From Hymenobacter roseosalivarius DSM 11622 (GTDB lineage Bacteria > Bacteroidota > Bacteroidia > Cytophagales > Hymenobacteraceae), in NCBI RefSeq assembly GCF_900176135.1, contig NZ_FWWW01000047.1, forward strand, positions 55,682 through 119,681: a stretch of 64,000 bases of DNA. Direction: 5' to 3'. Shown one piece after another: positions 17,329 through 27,542 of this stretch. Below the pieces are notes generated by a model. It made no database searches. It saw only the letters and a program-made list of their open reading frames with translations, and was not told the origin of the DNA. The translations under genes and the position numbers were made by a program. The stretch's first letter is position 1. Each line of letters starts with the position of its first letter.

Positions 17329-18897
17329 ATGAATATTTCAAAACTTGGACTTTGCGCGCTGGCTGGCACTCTGCTGCTGACCACGGCCTGCGAAAAAGAT
17401 CTGCTCAAACAAAATAACCCCAACATAGCTACCTCCCAGTCGTTCTGGCAAACCAGCGACGACGCTGTCAAGGGGGTAAATGCTGTGTATAGCGGCCTGC
17501 AGCAGCTGGGCACTTACCGCCGCTGGATTCACTTTGCCTTAGATCTGCGCTCTGATGATGGCTTTAGCTCTAGCCCCTGGGGCGAGCTGGCCGACTTCAC
17601 GAAGTTCCGGCAGGTAAACTACGATTTCGAGCCTTCGCGCGATATCTGGCGCGACCATTACCGGGCTATTAACCGCGCTAACCAGGTTATAGATTCGGTG
17701 CCGGGCATTACTATGAATGAAGACCTCAAAAAGCGCGTGATTGCGGAAGCTAGATTTCTGCGGGCTTTGTACTACTACAATCTGGTGTCCTTATATGGTA
17801 ATGTGCCCCTGGCTCTGGAGCCATCTACGGTAACGTACCGACCTGCGCAGGGTACGGAAGCGCAGGTGTGGGATCAGGTCATTTCTGATTTGCAGGCTGC
17901 CGAGCCCGACCTGGAGGTAGCTTATACCGGCAGTGATATTGGGCGCGCTACCCGTGGGGCGGCCGCTACCTTATTGGGAAAAGTATATATGCAGCTGCGG
18001 CGCTGGCCCGATGCATCCACTCAATTTCAGAAGGTACTATCCAATACGAACTACAGCCTGGTAGCTAATTATCAGGATAACTTCAAGCATACCACCGAAT
18101 ACAATTCGGAGTCAATCTTTGAGGTTGGCTTCTCGGATGTGAACCTGGGGGGCAATGATGGCGACAACGCCAGCTCTTCGGAAGGTGGCCAGCGCTCCCA
18201 GTTCTGGGGCGTGCCCGGCGACGGCTTTACGGATGGTGAAGTGCGCCCTTGGGTACGCGACGAGTTCCTGACCGAAGCTACTGCGGCCGGCGCCCGCGAC
18301 CCACGGATGGGAATTACCTTGTTTTATAATCCCCAACTTACACCGAATACCATTCCGCGCGGCCCCGAGCCCATGGTATATGGCGAGCCGTTTAATACTC
18401 GCTTTGCGCCCGGCAGCACCAACAACTCGCGCATTTACTGGCGGAAGTACTCCACCGATTACTATCGGAACTTCGAGAACTTCGACTCGCCTATCAATCA
18501 CCGGGTAATGCGCTTCGCCGATGTGCTCTTGCTGCAAGCCGAAGCGTTGAACGAGCAAGGTCAAACCGCCGCCGCTATTCCCCTTATCAACCGCGTTAGA
18601 GCCCGTGCGGGTATGACACCGCTGGTAGCCGCCAGCTTCACGCAGGCCACCTTGCGCACCCGCATTATGCACGAGCGGGTAACGGAGCTCACGGGTGAAG
18701 GCCTGCGCTGGTTTGACTTAAAGCGCTGGGGCGTGGTAGATCCACAGCCAGGCATCGACCAGACAGCGGCGCTTACTGCTGCCAGACAGCGCGACCCTGA
18801 CTTCAATAACTTCGAGTTGAACAAGTCTCGTTTGATACCTATTCTGCGTACCGATGTCGACGTAGCTCGTCTCACGCAGAATCCTGGGTGGCAGTAA
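17329..18897 (+). CDS. SusD-family starch-binding-type outer-membrane lipoprotein
   Basis: 522 residues with lipobox TTAC near residue 21, placing it on the outer membrane as the lid of the SusC transporter. SusD family features are the N-terminal QSFWQTSDDAVKGVNAVYSGL segment, TPR-like helices (LKKRVIAEARFLRALYYYNLV and AQVWDQVISDLQAAE), RGAAATLLGKVYMQL and the C-terminal MRFADVLLLQAEALNEQGQ and TGEGLRWFDLKRWG blocks. It binds the target glycan; the specificity residues cannot be inferred. It lies between susC and two GH43 lipoprotein genes, and a hairpin follows at 18923. Confidence 0.96.
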   Translation: MNISKLGLCALAGTLLLTTACEKDLLKQNNPNIATSQSFWQTSDDAVKGVNAVYSGLQQLGTYRRWIHFALDLRSDDGFSSSPWGELADFTKFRQVNYDFEPSRDIWRDHYRAINRANQVIDSVPGITMNEDLKKRVIAEARFLRALYYYNLVSLYGNVPLALEPSTVTYRPAQGTEAQVWDQVISDLQAAEPDLEVAYTGSDIGRATRGAAATLLGKVYMQLRRWPDASTQFQKVLSNTNYSLVANYQDNFKHTTEYNSESIFEVGFSDVNLGGNDGDNASSSEGGQRSQFWGVPGDGFTDGEVRPWVRDEFLTEATAAGARDPRMGITLFYNPQLTPNTIPRGPEPMVYGEPFNTRFAPGSTNNSRIYWRKYSTDYYRNFENFDSPINHRVMRFADVLLLQAEALNEQGQTAAAIPLINRVRARAGMTPLVAASFTQATLRTRIMHERVTELTGEGLRWFDLKRWGVVDPQPGIDQTAALTAARQRDPDFNNFELNKSRLIPILRTDVDVARLTQNPGWQ

Positions 18898-18922
18898 GCG
18901 CTGGCCTAGTCATGCATAGCGT

Positions 18923-18959
18923 AACAGCCGCTCCGGCCCAGGTCGGGGCGGCTGTTTTG
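18923..18959 (+). terminator. Terminator hairpin after susD
   Basis: AACAGCCGC-T-CCG pairs with CGG-G-GCGGCTGTT, then TTTGTT. It may reduce, rather than abolish, transcription into the GH43 genes that begin 77 nt later. Confidence 0.7.
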
Positions 18960-19035
18960 TTGGCGGGCAAGTCATTTGGTTCGCCGTGCTGCTGGGTTTA
19001 GCGTAATACAATTATCTGTAACTAATACTCAACCT

Positions 19036-20100
19036 ATGCTTTCCACCCTGCTTCGCCGCCTCCTGAGTAGCATGTTGGTGTTAGGACTGCTTGCTTGTGA
19101 AAAAGACAAGCCGCAGAACTCCGTTCCGCAGCCTACCCCCAGCGTTGATGCCATTACCTTCAAAAATCCATTGCTACCCTCCGGCCCCGACCCGTGGGTA
19201 ACAGAGAAAGACGGATTTTACTATTACATGCACACCACCGGCACTAACCTGCGGCTCTGGAAAACGGCGAAGATGTCGGAACTGGGGTCGGCAACGAGCA
19301 AGGTGATCTGGACGCCGTCAACCACCGGCGGTGCTTCGCGTGATATTTGGGCCCCCGAAATTCACTTTCTGGATGGTAAGTGGTATGTGTACTTTACTGC
19401 CGGCCCTGGTAACTGCTGCGGCGGACAGCGGCTGTGGATACTGGAAAACGCGGCGGCTGACCCTACCACGGGCACCTGGGTAGAAAGAGGCCAGATTGCA
19501 GTGCCTGGCCAAGACTTATGGGCCATTGATGCCACTATTCTGGAGCAGAATAATAAGCGCTATTTGCTGTGGTCAGGGCAAGAGGCTGGCTCCGAGGAGC
19601 AGCGCCTGTATATCGCCCCCATGAGCAACCCGTGGACCATCAGCGGGCCGCGGGCGCAGCTGAGCCGGCCTGAGTACCCATGGGAAAGGAACGGCGAACC
19701 CAAGGTGAATGAGGGTCCCCAAGTGCTAAAACACAACGACAAAACCTTCATTGTGTATTCGGCCAGTCATTGCAGCACCGACGATTATGCCCTGGGGCTG
19801 CTGTCGGCTTCCAGCACCGCCGACCCAATGAACCCCACTGCCTGGACCAAATCGGCTACGCCCGTCTTTACTAAAGATCCTGCTGACCGGGCATATGGCC
19901 CCGGCCACAACAGCTTCTTCAAATCGAAGAACGGACAGGAAGACTGGATTATTTACCATGCCAACTCCGGCCCCAACCAAGGCTGCGGCGATGCCCGCAG
20001 CCCTCGCATGCAAAAGTTTGCCTGGAATGCCGATGGTACTCCTAATTTCGGCACCCCCGAGCCCATCGGCGCTCAGCTGCCTGAGCCCGGCGGCGAATAA
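19036..20100 (+). CDS. Glycoside hydrolase family 43 lipoprotein
   Basis: The ATG at 19036 gives a lipoprotein signal with lipobox LLAC near residue 20; the frame is open 60 nt further upstream without signal character. 354 residues. The GH43 propeller landmarks are GPDPW (Asp base), DIWAPEIHF, LWAIDATI (second Asp), VNEGPQVL (Glu acid) and GPGHNSFF. It is a paralogue of the gene at 2864 with the same C-terminal Gln-Gly-Cys-Gly and PR-QKFAWN region, and is probably surface-exposed and acts on the glycan bound by SusD. Expected activity is arabinofuranosidase or endo-arabinanase type; exact linkage unknown. A second GH43 gene follows. Confidence 0.9.
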   Translation: MLSTLLRRLLSSMLVLGLLACEKDKPQNSVPQPTPSVDAITFKNPLLPSGPDPWVTEKDGFYYYMHTTGTNLRLWKTAKMSELGSATSKVIWTPSTTGGASRDIWAPEIHFLDGKWYVYFTAGPGNCCGGQRLWILENAAADPTTGTWVERGQIAVPGQDLWAIDATILEQNNKRYLLWSGQEAGSEEQRLYIAPMSNPWTISGPRAQLSRPEYPWERNGEPKVNEGPQVLKHNDKTFIVYSASHCSTDDYALGLLSASSTADPMNPTAWTKSATPVFTKDPADRAYGPGHNSFFKSKNGQEDWIIYHANSGPNQGCGDARSPRMQKFAWNADGTPNFGTPEPIGAQLPEPGGE

Positions 20101-20158
20101 GATTTAAAATGCCCCCCAGTGTGATCCGACCATTCAAGTAACTGTAGTTTCCTGCTTC

Positions 20159-21769
20159 ATGGTACTAAACAAGAATACGAACCTGGTTTTAGGTCTTGCC
20201 CTAAGCCTGCTGGGTGCTTGTCAGCAAATAGCATCTACTGTCAGCACTCCGGCTGCTAATACTGCCGAAACGCTGGCGGAGGCCGATGCTCCTGCCTTGA
20301 CCATTGTCAATCCGGTGTTGGCCGGCGATTTCCCTGACCCTTCTATTACCAAGGTGGGCGACACGTATTGGGCGACGGCTACTTCCTCTAACTGGGGGCC
20401 GGTATTTCCGTTGCTAAAATCAACCAACCTGACGGATTGGGAGCTGGCGGGCCACGTATTTCCAAACGAGCTGCCCGCCTGGGCCGATTACTATTTCTGG
20501 GCGCCGGAGATCAGTCAGGAAGGCAATAAGACCTACATTTATTACACAGCTCACAAGAAAAACGGTCCCTTGTCCGTCGGGATTGCCAGCGCCGACAGAC
20601 CCGAAGGCCCCTACCGCGACCATGGCCCGATAGTAGGGCAGGAGGCAGGCTCCATCGACGGCTTTCCGATGCGCGATGAGAAGGGGGAGCTGTATCTAAT
20701 CTGGAAGGAAGATGGTAACAGTCGCAATTTGCCCACGCCTATCTGGGCCCAACGCCTGAACGAGGAGCACACGGCGCTAACCGGCGAGAAAACGGAGTTG
20801 TTTCGCAACACAGCGCCCTGGGAAGGCAATCTGGTGGAAGGCGTGGCCATGGTGAAGCGCAACGACTATTATTATGCTTTCTATGCCGGTAATGGCTGCT
20901 GCGGCCACACTTGTACCTACGGAATTGGGGTAGCCCGATCGAAGACGTTGCTAGGACCCTGGGAGAAATACGACAAGAATCCCATTCTGACCAAAAACGA
21001 AAAATGGGCCTGTCCGGGCCACGGTACTGTGTTTAATCGCGGCAACCGTTGGTATATGCTGCACCATGCCTACGACACGCGCAGCTTTGAGTTTGTGGGT
21101 CGGCAGGGCGTGATAAGCGAGTTCACCTGGACCGCCGATGAATGGCCGGAATTCCCGGGCGATGATAAAATGCCCCCCACGGCGGCACCCGCGGCCACAG
21201 CTCGCAATCTAAGCGATGAATTTGACCGCGCTACGCTCTTGCCGACTTGGCAATGGCCCGTGGAAGAGCGACCAACCGCAGCCGTGCGCGACGGTAAGTT
21301 GCAACTCACGGCCCGGCCACAGCACAGCGGGGCCGTATTAGGCCAGCATACCACCACCGCCAACTACACCGCCACTACTACACTGCTAAATCCTGCCGCG
21401 CTGCCTACGGGTACAGTGGCCGGTATTGCTGCCCACGGCGACCCGGAAAATACCCTGGCCTTAACCACCGGAAACGCGAAGCTGCAACTGTGGCAACTGG
21501 AAAAGGGCAAGCAGAAGACGCTGAGCGAAGTGAAATTGCCTGCCGCCGCCGCTCTGACCTTGCGCATGCAAGCCCAGAACGGCAACCTGTTTCGCTTTGA
21601 TTGGAGCACGGATGGCGGCAAGACCTGGCAAGCTATGCCGGGCATTACCGGCACCATCAATGGCACGTATTTACCGCCCTGGGACCGGGGCGTACGAGCG
21701 GGCGTGTTGGTCAAAGGTCCGACTACGGCCACTGCTACCTTTGAGAACTTTACGCTGCAAAATCAATAA
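20159..21769 (+). CDS. GH43 lipoprotein with C-terminal concanavalin-like domain
   Basis: 536 residues; lipobox LLGAC near residue 21. The catalytic GH43 domain (about 48-335) shows FPDPSI (Asp base), YYFWAPEIS, AGSIDGFPM (second Asp) and NLVEGVAM (Glu acid), plus PGHGTVF. Residues about 350-536 form a beta-sandwich (LSDEFDRATLLPTWQW, FRFDWSTDGGKTWQAM, FENFTLQNQ) like the beta-xylosidase C-terminal concanavalin-A-like domain, which in characterised enzymes shapes the active site or binds substrate. The combination is typical of beta-xylosidase/alpha-arabinofuranosidase enzymes. It closes the susCD locus, and a strong terminator follows about 220 nt downstream. Confidence 0.9.
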   Translation: MVLNKNTNLVLGLALSLLGACQQIASTVSTPAANTAETLAEADAPALTIVNPVLAGDFPDPSITKVGDTYWATATSSNWGPVFPLLKSTNLTDWELAGHVFPNELPAWADYYFWAPEISQEGNKTYIYYTAHKKNGPLSVGIASADRPEGPYRDHGPIVGQEAGSIDGFPMRDEKGELYLIWKEDGNSRNLPTPIWAQRLNEEHTALTGEKTELFRNTAPWEGNLVEGVAMVKRNDYYYAFYAGNGCCGHTCTYGIGVARSKTLLGPWEKYDKNPILTKNEKWACPGHGTVFNRGNRWYMLHHAYDTRSFEFVGRQGVISEFTWTADEWPEFPGDDKMPPTAAPAATARNLSDEFDRATLLPTWQWPVEERPTAAVRDGKLQLTARPQHSGAVLGQHTTTANYTATTTLLNPAALPTGTVAGIAAHGDPENTLALTTGNAKLQLWQLEKGKQKTLSEVKLPAAAALTLRMQAQNGNLFRFDWSTDGGKTWQAMPGITGTINGTYLPPWDRGVRAGVLVKGPTTATATFENFTLQNQ

Positions 21770-22283
21770 AGGAGCCGGTTTGAACGGCGGCTCACGAGTT
21801 GTTATCTGCTAAGCATTCCGACGCTGGTTTTAGAGTCACCGGCTCAAAGGTGCAATTGGCATACTCGGTGGCCGGCTTGGTATACAGCTTCTTGTTGCAC
21901 TGATTTTATTGCAATAATAATTCCACCGCCAAGAAGCTGATAATAAGCATGTCGCTTCTCGAGCGTTTACTCAAAAATCTGGCATAATAAAAAGCCTCCC
22001 AGCATCACAGCCGGGGGGCTTTTTTAATGTGGAGCGACTTTGCGGCAGAGCCAATTCTTATCCAGCTACTGGCCTGAAAGGCTGAGTAATAGTTTTGAGT
22101 ATTTTGTATTATGATAAGATTGAGTAGGAGCCATTAGTTTCATTTATAGTGTATTAGCTAGGTACTATTCTATAGAAAAACCCGCAAATGCTGCAACTAC
22201 GCGGTTTTCAGAACGTCGCTACAAAAATCTGCGTGGTTTTTGCGAAATTGTAGGCGTCTTATTATGGTCCTGATGGCGTGAGT
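21770..22283. other. Intergenic region, terminator plus AT-rich leader
   Basis: 514 bp between the GH43 gene and the giant secreted protein. It contains the terminator at 21989 and then about 250 bp of AT-rich DNA with an imperfect hairpin (AAAACCCGC / GCGGTTTT near 22173-22206). No clean TAnnTTTG promoter was found. Confidence 0.5.
21989..22025 (+). terminator. Rho-independent terminator, GGGGGGC type
   Basis: AAAAAGCCTCCC and CGGGGGGCTTTTTT arms around an 11-nt loop; one mismatch in the left arm. Confidence 0.8.
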
Positions 22284-25200
22284 ATGAAGCATCTTGTCTT
22301 TGGTTGGTTTTGTTTGCTGATAATGGGGGGAAGCGGGCCTGTGTGGGCGCAGCAAACCAAGCCTAATCCCCCGGTCACGGGAGCGCCCGCGGCCGCGCCT
22401 CGTCCGAAGGGAGGCAAACTTTCGCAGGAGCCAGCCCAATATATTCTGGATGTGCAGTCCATGATGGCCAGCACCAACAACGCGGCGGCCAAAGCCTCCG
22501 CTGCCAGCTTGCAGCAGTTATGGGCCAGTAATAAGCTTACGGCCACTCATCAGGCCACGATTATTGCTATCTCCCAGCAGATGCTGGAGAAGAAATATCG
22601 GCCCCGGCCGCACTTTGAGTCGCTATTTGACGCCGTGCTGGCGGGAGCCGGCCAAAACCTCTCCGACCAGCAAATGACCGAGCTGCTTGGGGTAGTAGCC
22701 AAGGCCGTGGATAAAGAGGATTTGCTGACGACAGAAAAGTTTCTGGTCAGTACCGCCCAGTTTCTGAATACCAAGACCCTATATCGCTCGCGCTACAACA
22801 ATCTGCGCGTTGTGGGGGGCAATTTTACCTTCGCCTACAACGAAAACGACAATCCACTACCAGCGCCACCCCGGCCTAAACCTGTGGCTGCGCCTGCGCC
22901 GGTAGCAAAAACGGAACCGCTGGCTGCCACTCCCGCCGCCAAGCCTGCGGCCAAACCAAAGCCTGCCAAAAAGAAAAGCAGTGACGGCTGGGATACCGCC
23001 GACCTCTGGGACTCCGGCAGCGACAATGGCTGGGGGAACGACGATGGCTGGGGCACGCCCAAAAAGAAAGCGCCGGCGAAGGCTCCGACCAAAACCGCCG
23101 CCAAAACGCCAGCGAAAGCTGCTGCGCCCACAAAAGCGCCGGAGCCTGCTCCAGAACCCGTATTTGTCGATAATGGCTACGATACGTACATGGCTCCGCC
23201 CACGCGCGGCCCGGTGCTCATCATTAAAGATGCCGACCTGCTCATGGCTACCGCCGGCGACAGCATTGTGCTGCGCAAAACCAGCGGCATCGTGGTGCCC
23301 GGTCGGAGCCGCTTTGTGGGGCAGGGCGGGCAAATGGCCTGGGCCTTAAACAACAACCCCGTCACGGCGGACATGACCAGCTATGACTTCGATATTACCA
23401 AAGCCGAGCTCGCGGCCGAGCCCGTCACGCTCACGTATCCGGCCGTGCTCGAAACTCCGGTTCAGGGGGCATTTTCCTATAAAAGCGTGAAGAAAAAGCC
23501 CGGCGCTACCGACTCCGGCTACCCGCGCTTCATCTCCCTGACCAATGATGCTCGCGTAAAGAACCTCGGCGACAATATTCGCTACGTGGGGGGCTTTTCG
23601 TTGGCCGGCAGCAAGATGCTCAGCGCCTCCCTCGACGGCAGCTTATCGCGCATTACCGTGGAGGCCGACGGCAAAACCAAGTTTGCAGCTTCCTCGCGGG
23701 CTTACCTGCTCGGCGACTCCATCATTACCGCCGCCCGCGCCGCCGTTACTATTTATCAGGATAAAACAGATTCGCTGACTCACCCCGGCGTGAAGCTCAA
23801 GTACAGCAAGCGGGGGCAGGTATTACAGCTGAATCGGGAGGATGGTTTGTATAAAACCACGCCTTACTACGACTCGTACCACCAGATGGAAATCGCGACG
23901 GAGCTGCTCACCTGGCCCATTCGCACGCCGCTAATCGACTTTTCGATGCTGACCGCCAAAAATCAAGTGACGGCCAGCTTCGAGTCTAAGGAGTTCTATA
24001 CCAACACCCGCTACCAGCAGATTAAGGCTATCAATAAGCTTCATCCCCTACAAATGGTAGTGGGCTACAGTCAGGCCCATGGCGATGTGAAAACCTTCAC
24101 GGTGAGCCAGATGGCCACCGATCTGAAAGTAAAGGAAGCCAACGTGCGCTCGGCCGTATCCGGCCTTGCTCGCGACGGCTACGTGGCCTGGAATGCAACA
24201 ACCGATGAGGTAACTTTGCTGCCCAAAGCCAGCCACTACGTACGCTCCTCGCGAGGTAAAAAAGACTACGACCACATCGCTATCAAGTCATTGTCGCCGA
24301 GCGGCAAGAACGCGACGCTCGACCTGAACAGCAACGACCTGATTGTGCGCGGTGTGGACCGTTTCAACTTCTCCGACGACTCCATAACGGTGTACGTGAA
24401 GCCCGACAGCAGCACGATTCGCATTCAGAAAAACCGCGGCGTATTGTTCAACGGTACCGTGGTGGCCTCGGCATTTATCTTCAAAGGCAAAGAGTTTAAA
24501 TTCGACTACGACGGCTTTTTCATCGATCTGGTGAAGATTGACTCTATCATCGTGAAGGGCAAAAACTCGAAAGGCTCGGTGATGAAGACGCGTAAGGACA
24601 CGGACTTTGCCCTCACTAACAAGAAGAAAAGCTCGTCGGGTAAGCTCTACATCAACGACCCCAAGAACAAGTCAGGACGCAAGAAGCTGGGCGCGTATCC
24701 TTCCTTCGACGCTTCCACGGGCGCCTACGTGTTCTTCAACAAGCCTGAAGTACTGGGCGGCGCCTACGACACGGCCGTGTACTTCGACATCCCGCCCTTC
24801 CGCCTCGACTCACTCAATAACAAGAACCGCTCAGCAGTCGGATTTAAGGGCACATTCGTATCGGGGGGCATTTTGCCGCCTATCCAGACCAAGCTGAGCT
24901 TGCAGGAAGACGGTTCCTTGGGCTTCAATTACAATGCGCCCAAGGAAGGTCTGCCGGTGTACGGGGGCAAAGGCCGTCTGTATAATAAGGTGCAGATGAG
25001 CAACCGCGGCATTCAGGGCAACGGCGAGCTGACCTACCTCGTGGGCAAGCTCCAAAGCGAGCAGTTTATCTTCTATCAGGATTCCGTAGTGACCTCTGGT
25101 AAGTCGGGTAATATCGCGCAGGGGCCGCTCAATGGCGTGAATTATGCCAACGTAGCGTTGCTGCCGGGCTATGAGATGAAGTGGGTGGTAAAAGCCGACT

Positions 25201-27524
25201 CCATGTACCTCAGTACCCCGCGCGACGGCATGGCCATGAAATTCTACGCCGGCGACTATGGCTTTAAGGGTACTGCCGTTCTTACGCCTGGGGGGCTTTA
25301 TGGCAACGGCGGTATGGACGGGCCGCAATCATTTATTCGCTCGCAGCAGTTCACCTTTTTGCCCACCAGCTACAAGGGTAAAAAATCGACACTGAGCATT
25401 AAATCATCGGAAGCGAATAAGCCCGCGCTGACTGCTAATGAAGTAGCCTTTGACTACGACATTAAGCAAGGTTACGCCAATTTCACCCGCGAAGAAGGCA
25501 GCAAGGCCAGCATCGATCTGCCATATTCCGACTTCAAAACGACGCTGAGCGGTGGCCGCTGGGACTTCAAGAAGAAGTTTGTGCAGATGCGCGTGGCGCC
25601 CGGTGCCGACTCTACCAAGGCCTACTTCTTCTCTACCAAAGAAGAGCAGAAAGGGCTAAAGTTCAGAGGTACCTCGGGTCAGTACGACCTGAGCCGCTAC
25701 CGCCTGGTAGCGGGTGGCGTACCCTACATTGCCGCCGCCGACGCCTGGATTACGCCCGACAGCAGTAAAGTGTATGTACTCGGCAGCGGGCAGATGCGCT
25801 CCTTTCAGAATGCTGGTATCGTGATGGATACGCTGAGCAAATTTCATGAGTTGTATAAGGGTCAGATAGAAATTAAGTCGCGCACGTCCTTCACGGGCAA
25901 TGCCTTGTACAGCTACCAAAATGCTACAGCCGACTCGTTTGCCATCAAGTTCGCCAACTTCGCCGTCGATTCGGTGGCAGTGAAGGGGAGCTTGGCCAAT
26001 GCCGGCAGAGGCATCGGCAAAGGGCTGCTGGGGGGCAAAAAAGAGAACATCATGAGTCCCTTGTCGCCGCCTACGGTGGCGGTGGCGAACATTCAGGCCG
26101 CCGAAAAATTCCGGCTGGCGCCACGGGTACCATATCGGGGCAACGTGCGCCTGAACTCCCAGCGGCGCGGCTTCATCTTCGACGGACAGGCCCGCCTCGA
26201 CTTCAGCTCTCAACTATCGGCGAGCGGCTGGTTTGCCGTGCAGGACAGCATAGACCCCAAAGACATGCGCATCAAGGTGCAGGACCTGACGACGGAGGAT
26301 GGCGTGCCCATGCTCACCGGCCTGTTTATGTCCGGTAGCACGGCTAAGGTGTATCCGCTCTTCACGGCCGTGAAGCCCGACGTAACTGATCTGAACATCT
26401 TCAAAGTAGACGGCACCATGCGCTTCGACGCCAAGAAGCGCAACTTCACCATTGCCCGGCATGATGCCGCCGATATTAATATTTACGAAGGCCAGGTGTT
26501 GAAGCTGGACGACTCCACGGGCGTGATGAATTTCCGGGGGAAGATGGAGCTGATTGCCTCCAACAAAGACTACTCGCTCACCGCCGCGGGCGTAGGTAAA
26601 GCCAAGCCCGACAGCAACCGCTACGAATTGGATACTTTCATGGCGTTCGACATTAACATGCCGGAAAAAGCTATTGAGGCAATGGCCGCTGATATAGCCG
26701 GCAGCATCAAAGGTGCTCCCGAAGCGCTGGATGGCTCCCAGAATGAGCTATATAAACTGGGCGAATTCATTGGCAGCAAGGCGGTGCAGAACTATGCCGC
26801 CCGCAAGGGCAGCTACGTGCCGTTGCAAAAGCTGTCTTCCAAATTTCTGCACACGCTGGTGCTGAGCAAGGTAAATCTGGAATGGTCGGAGAAGAAGAAG
26901 GCCTGGTATTCGGTGGGCAAAATTGGGCTGGCCAGCGTAGGCAAAAAAGATTTAAATGCGCTGATTGACGGCTACATCGAAGTAAAGCGCGAGAGCACCG
27001 GCGACGCGGTCGAAATCTACTTGGAAGCTGAGCCGCGCACCTGGTACTACATCAAGTACACCAACAATGTAGTGCTGGCCAAAGCCCAGCACGGCTCCTT
27101 CGATGAGATTATTAGCCTCAAAGCCAAGGGCGACTACAATACGGCCACCCAGTACGGCTTTTACCTCGGCGACGACCAGGAGGTGCAACTCTTCCTCGAC
27201 CACTTCCGCAAGGACTATCTGGGTGAAGATCTTAAGAAGCGCAAAGCAACTCCCATCGTAAGCGGCAACGACGACACCGGCAACTTCGACAACATGGAGG
27301 ACACCGGCAAAAAGAAGAAAAAGAAGAAGCAGGAAGCCGTAGTAGACCAAGGCACCACGCCCGCTCCCGACGCCCCCGTGGAAGAGCCTAGCCGTAAGAA
27401 GAAAAAGAAAGACGCGACTATAGACCAAGCCGCGCCGCCCGCCGACGCGCCGGTGGAAGAACCTAAAAAGGAGAAAAAGAAGAAGAAAAAAGCCGACGAA
27501 GAAGATCCTTTCGGCGGCTCATAA
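22284..27524 (+). CDS. Giant secreted protein of unknown function, Lys-rich tail
   Basis: 1,746-1,748 residues depending on start (ATG 22284 preferred, GTG 22278 possible). A signal peptide (KHLVFGWFCLLIMGGSGPVWAQ) precedes an Ala/Pro/Lys-rich low-complexity stretch (about residues 195-300) with a small WD/GW-rich insert (GWDTADLWDSG). From about 315 to 1,640 it is a long beta-rich region with recurrent units in which a D-S-hydrophobic strand precedes a Gly/Lys turn (for example DSITVYVKPDSSTIRIQ and DSMYLSTPRDGMAMKFY). A short segment near 625-655 (MATDLKVKEANVRSAVSGLARDG) resembles a winged helix. The C-terminus is three blocks of Lys runs separated by Pro/Asp/Glu spacers. I do not recognise the family; a large beta-helical or jellyroll envelope protein is plausible. 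It stands alone between terminators. Confidence 0.85.
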   Translation: MKHLVFGWFCLLIMGGSGPVWAQQTKPNPPVTGAPAAAPRPKGGKLSQEPAQYILDVQSMMASTNNAAAKASAASLQQLWASNKLTATHQATIIAISQQMLEKKYRPRPHFESLFDAVLAGAGQNLSDQQMTELLGVVAKAVDKEDLLTTEKFLVSTAQFLNTKTLYRSRYNNLRVVGGNFTFAYNENDNPLPAPPRPKPVAAPAPVAKTEPLAATPAAKPAAKPKPAKKKSSDGWDTADLWDSGSDNGWGNDDGWGTPKKKAPAKAPTKTAAKTPAKAAAPTKAPEPAPEPVFVDNGYDTYMAPPTRGPVLIIKDADLLMATAGDSIVLRKTSGIVVPGRSRFVGQGGQMAWALNNNPVTADMTSYDFDITKAELAAEPVTLTYPAVLETPVQGAFSYKSVKKKPGATDSGYPRFISLTNDARVKNLGDNIRYVGGFSLAGSKMLSASLDGSLSRITVEADGKTKFAASSRAYLLGDSIITAARAAVTIYQDKTDSLTHPGVKLKYSKRGQVLQLNREDGLYKTTPYYDSYHQMEIATELLTWPIRTPLIDFSMLTAKNQVTASFESKEFYTNTRYQQIKAINKLHPLQMVVGYSQAHGDVKTFTVSQMATDLKVKEANVRSAVSGLARDGYVAWNATTDEVTLLPKASHYVRSSRGKKDYDHIAIKSLSPSGKNATLDLNSNDLIVRGVDRFNFSDDSITVYVKPDSSTIRIQKNRGVLFNGTVVASAFIFKGKEFKFDYDGFFIDLVKIDSIIVKGKNSKGSVMKTRKDTDFALTNKKKSSSGKLYINDPKNKSGRKKLGAYPSFDASTGAYVFFNKPEVLGGAYDTAVYFDIPPFRLDSLNNKNRSAVGFKGTFVSGGILPPIQTKLSLQEDGSLGFNYNAPKEGLPVYGGKGRLYNKVQMSNRGIQGNGELTYLVGKLQSEQFIFYQDSVVTSGKSGNIAQGPLNGVNYANVALLPGYEMKWVVKADSMYLSTPRDGMAMKFYAGDYGFKGTAVLTPGGLYGNGGMDGPQSFIRSQQFTFLPTSYKGKKSTLSIKSSEANKPALTANEVAFDYDIKQGYANFTREEGSKASIDLPYSDFKTTLSGGRWDFKKKFVQMRVAPGADSTKAYFFSTKEEQKGLKFRGTSGQYDLSRYRLVAGGVPYIAAADAWITPDSSKVYVLGSGQMRSFQNAGIVMDTLSKFHELYKGQIEIKSRTSFTGNALYSYQNATADSFAIKFANFAVDSVAVKGSLANAGRGIGKGLLGGKKENIMSPLSPPTVAVANIQAAEKFRLAPRVPYRGNVRLNSQRRGFIFDGQARLDFSSQLSASGWFAVQDSIDPKDMRIKVQDLTTEDGVPMLTGLFMSGSTAKVYPLFTAVKPDVTDLNIFKVDGTMRFDAKKRNFTIARHDAADINIYEGQVLKLDDSTGVMNFRGKMELIASNKDYSLTAAGVGKAKPDSNRYELDTFMAFDINMPEKAIEAMAADIAGSIKGAPEALDGSQNELYKLGEFIGSKAVQNYAARKGSYVPLQKLSSKFLHTLVLSKVNLEWSEKKKAWYSVGKIGLASVGKKDLNALIDGYIEVKRESTGDAVEIYLEAEPRTWYYIKYTNNVVLAKAQHGSFDEIISLKAKGDYNTATQYGFYLGDDQEVQLFLDHFRKDYLGEDLKKRKATPIVSGNDDTGNFDNMEDTGKKKKKKKQEAVVDQGTTPAPDAPVEEPSRKKKKKDATIDQAAPPADAPVEEPKKEKKKKKKADEEDPFGGS

Positions 27525-27542
27525 AAAGTAAGTTCACCAAGC

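Noticed and set aside
27290..27500. Lys-codon runs in the giant gene as frame errors
   Set aside because: The frame stays open through all three Lys blocks, and spacers with Pro/Asp/Glu repeat in phase, so it is a real low-complexity tail.
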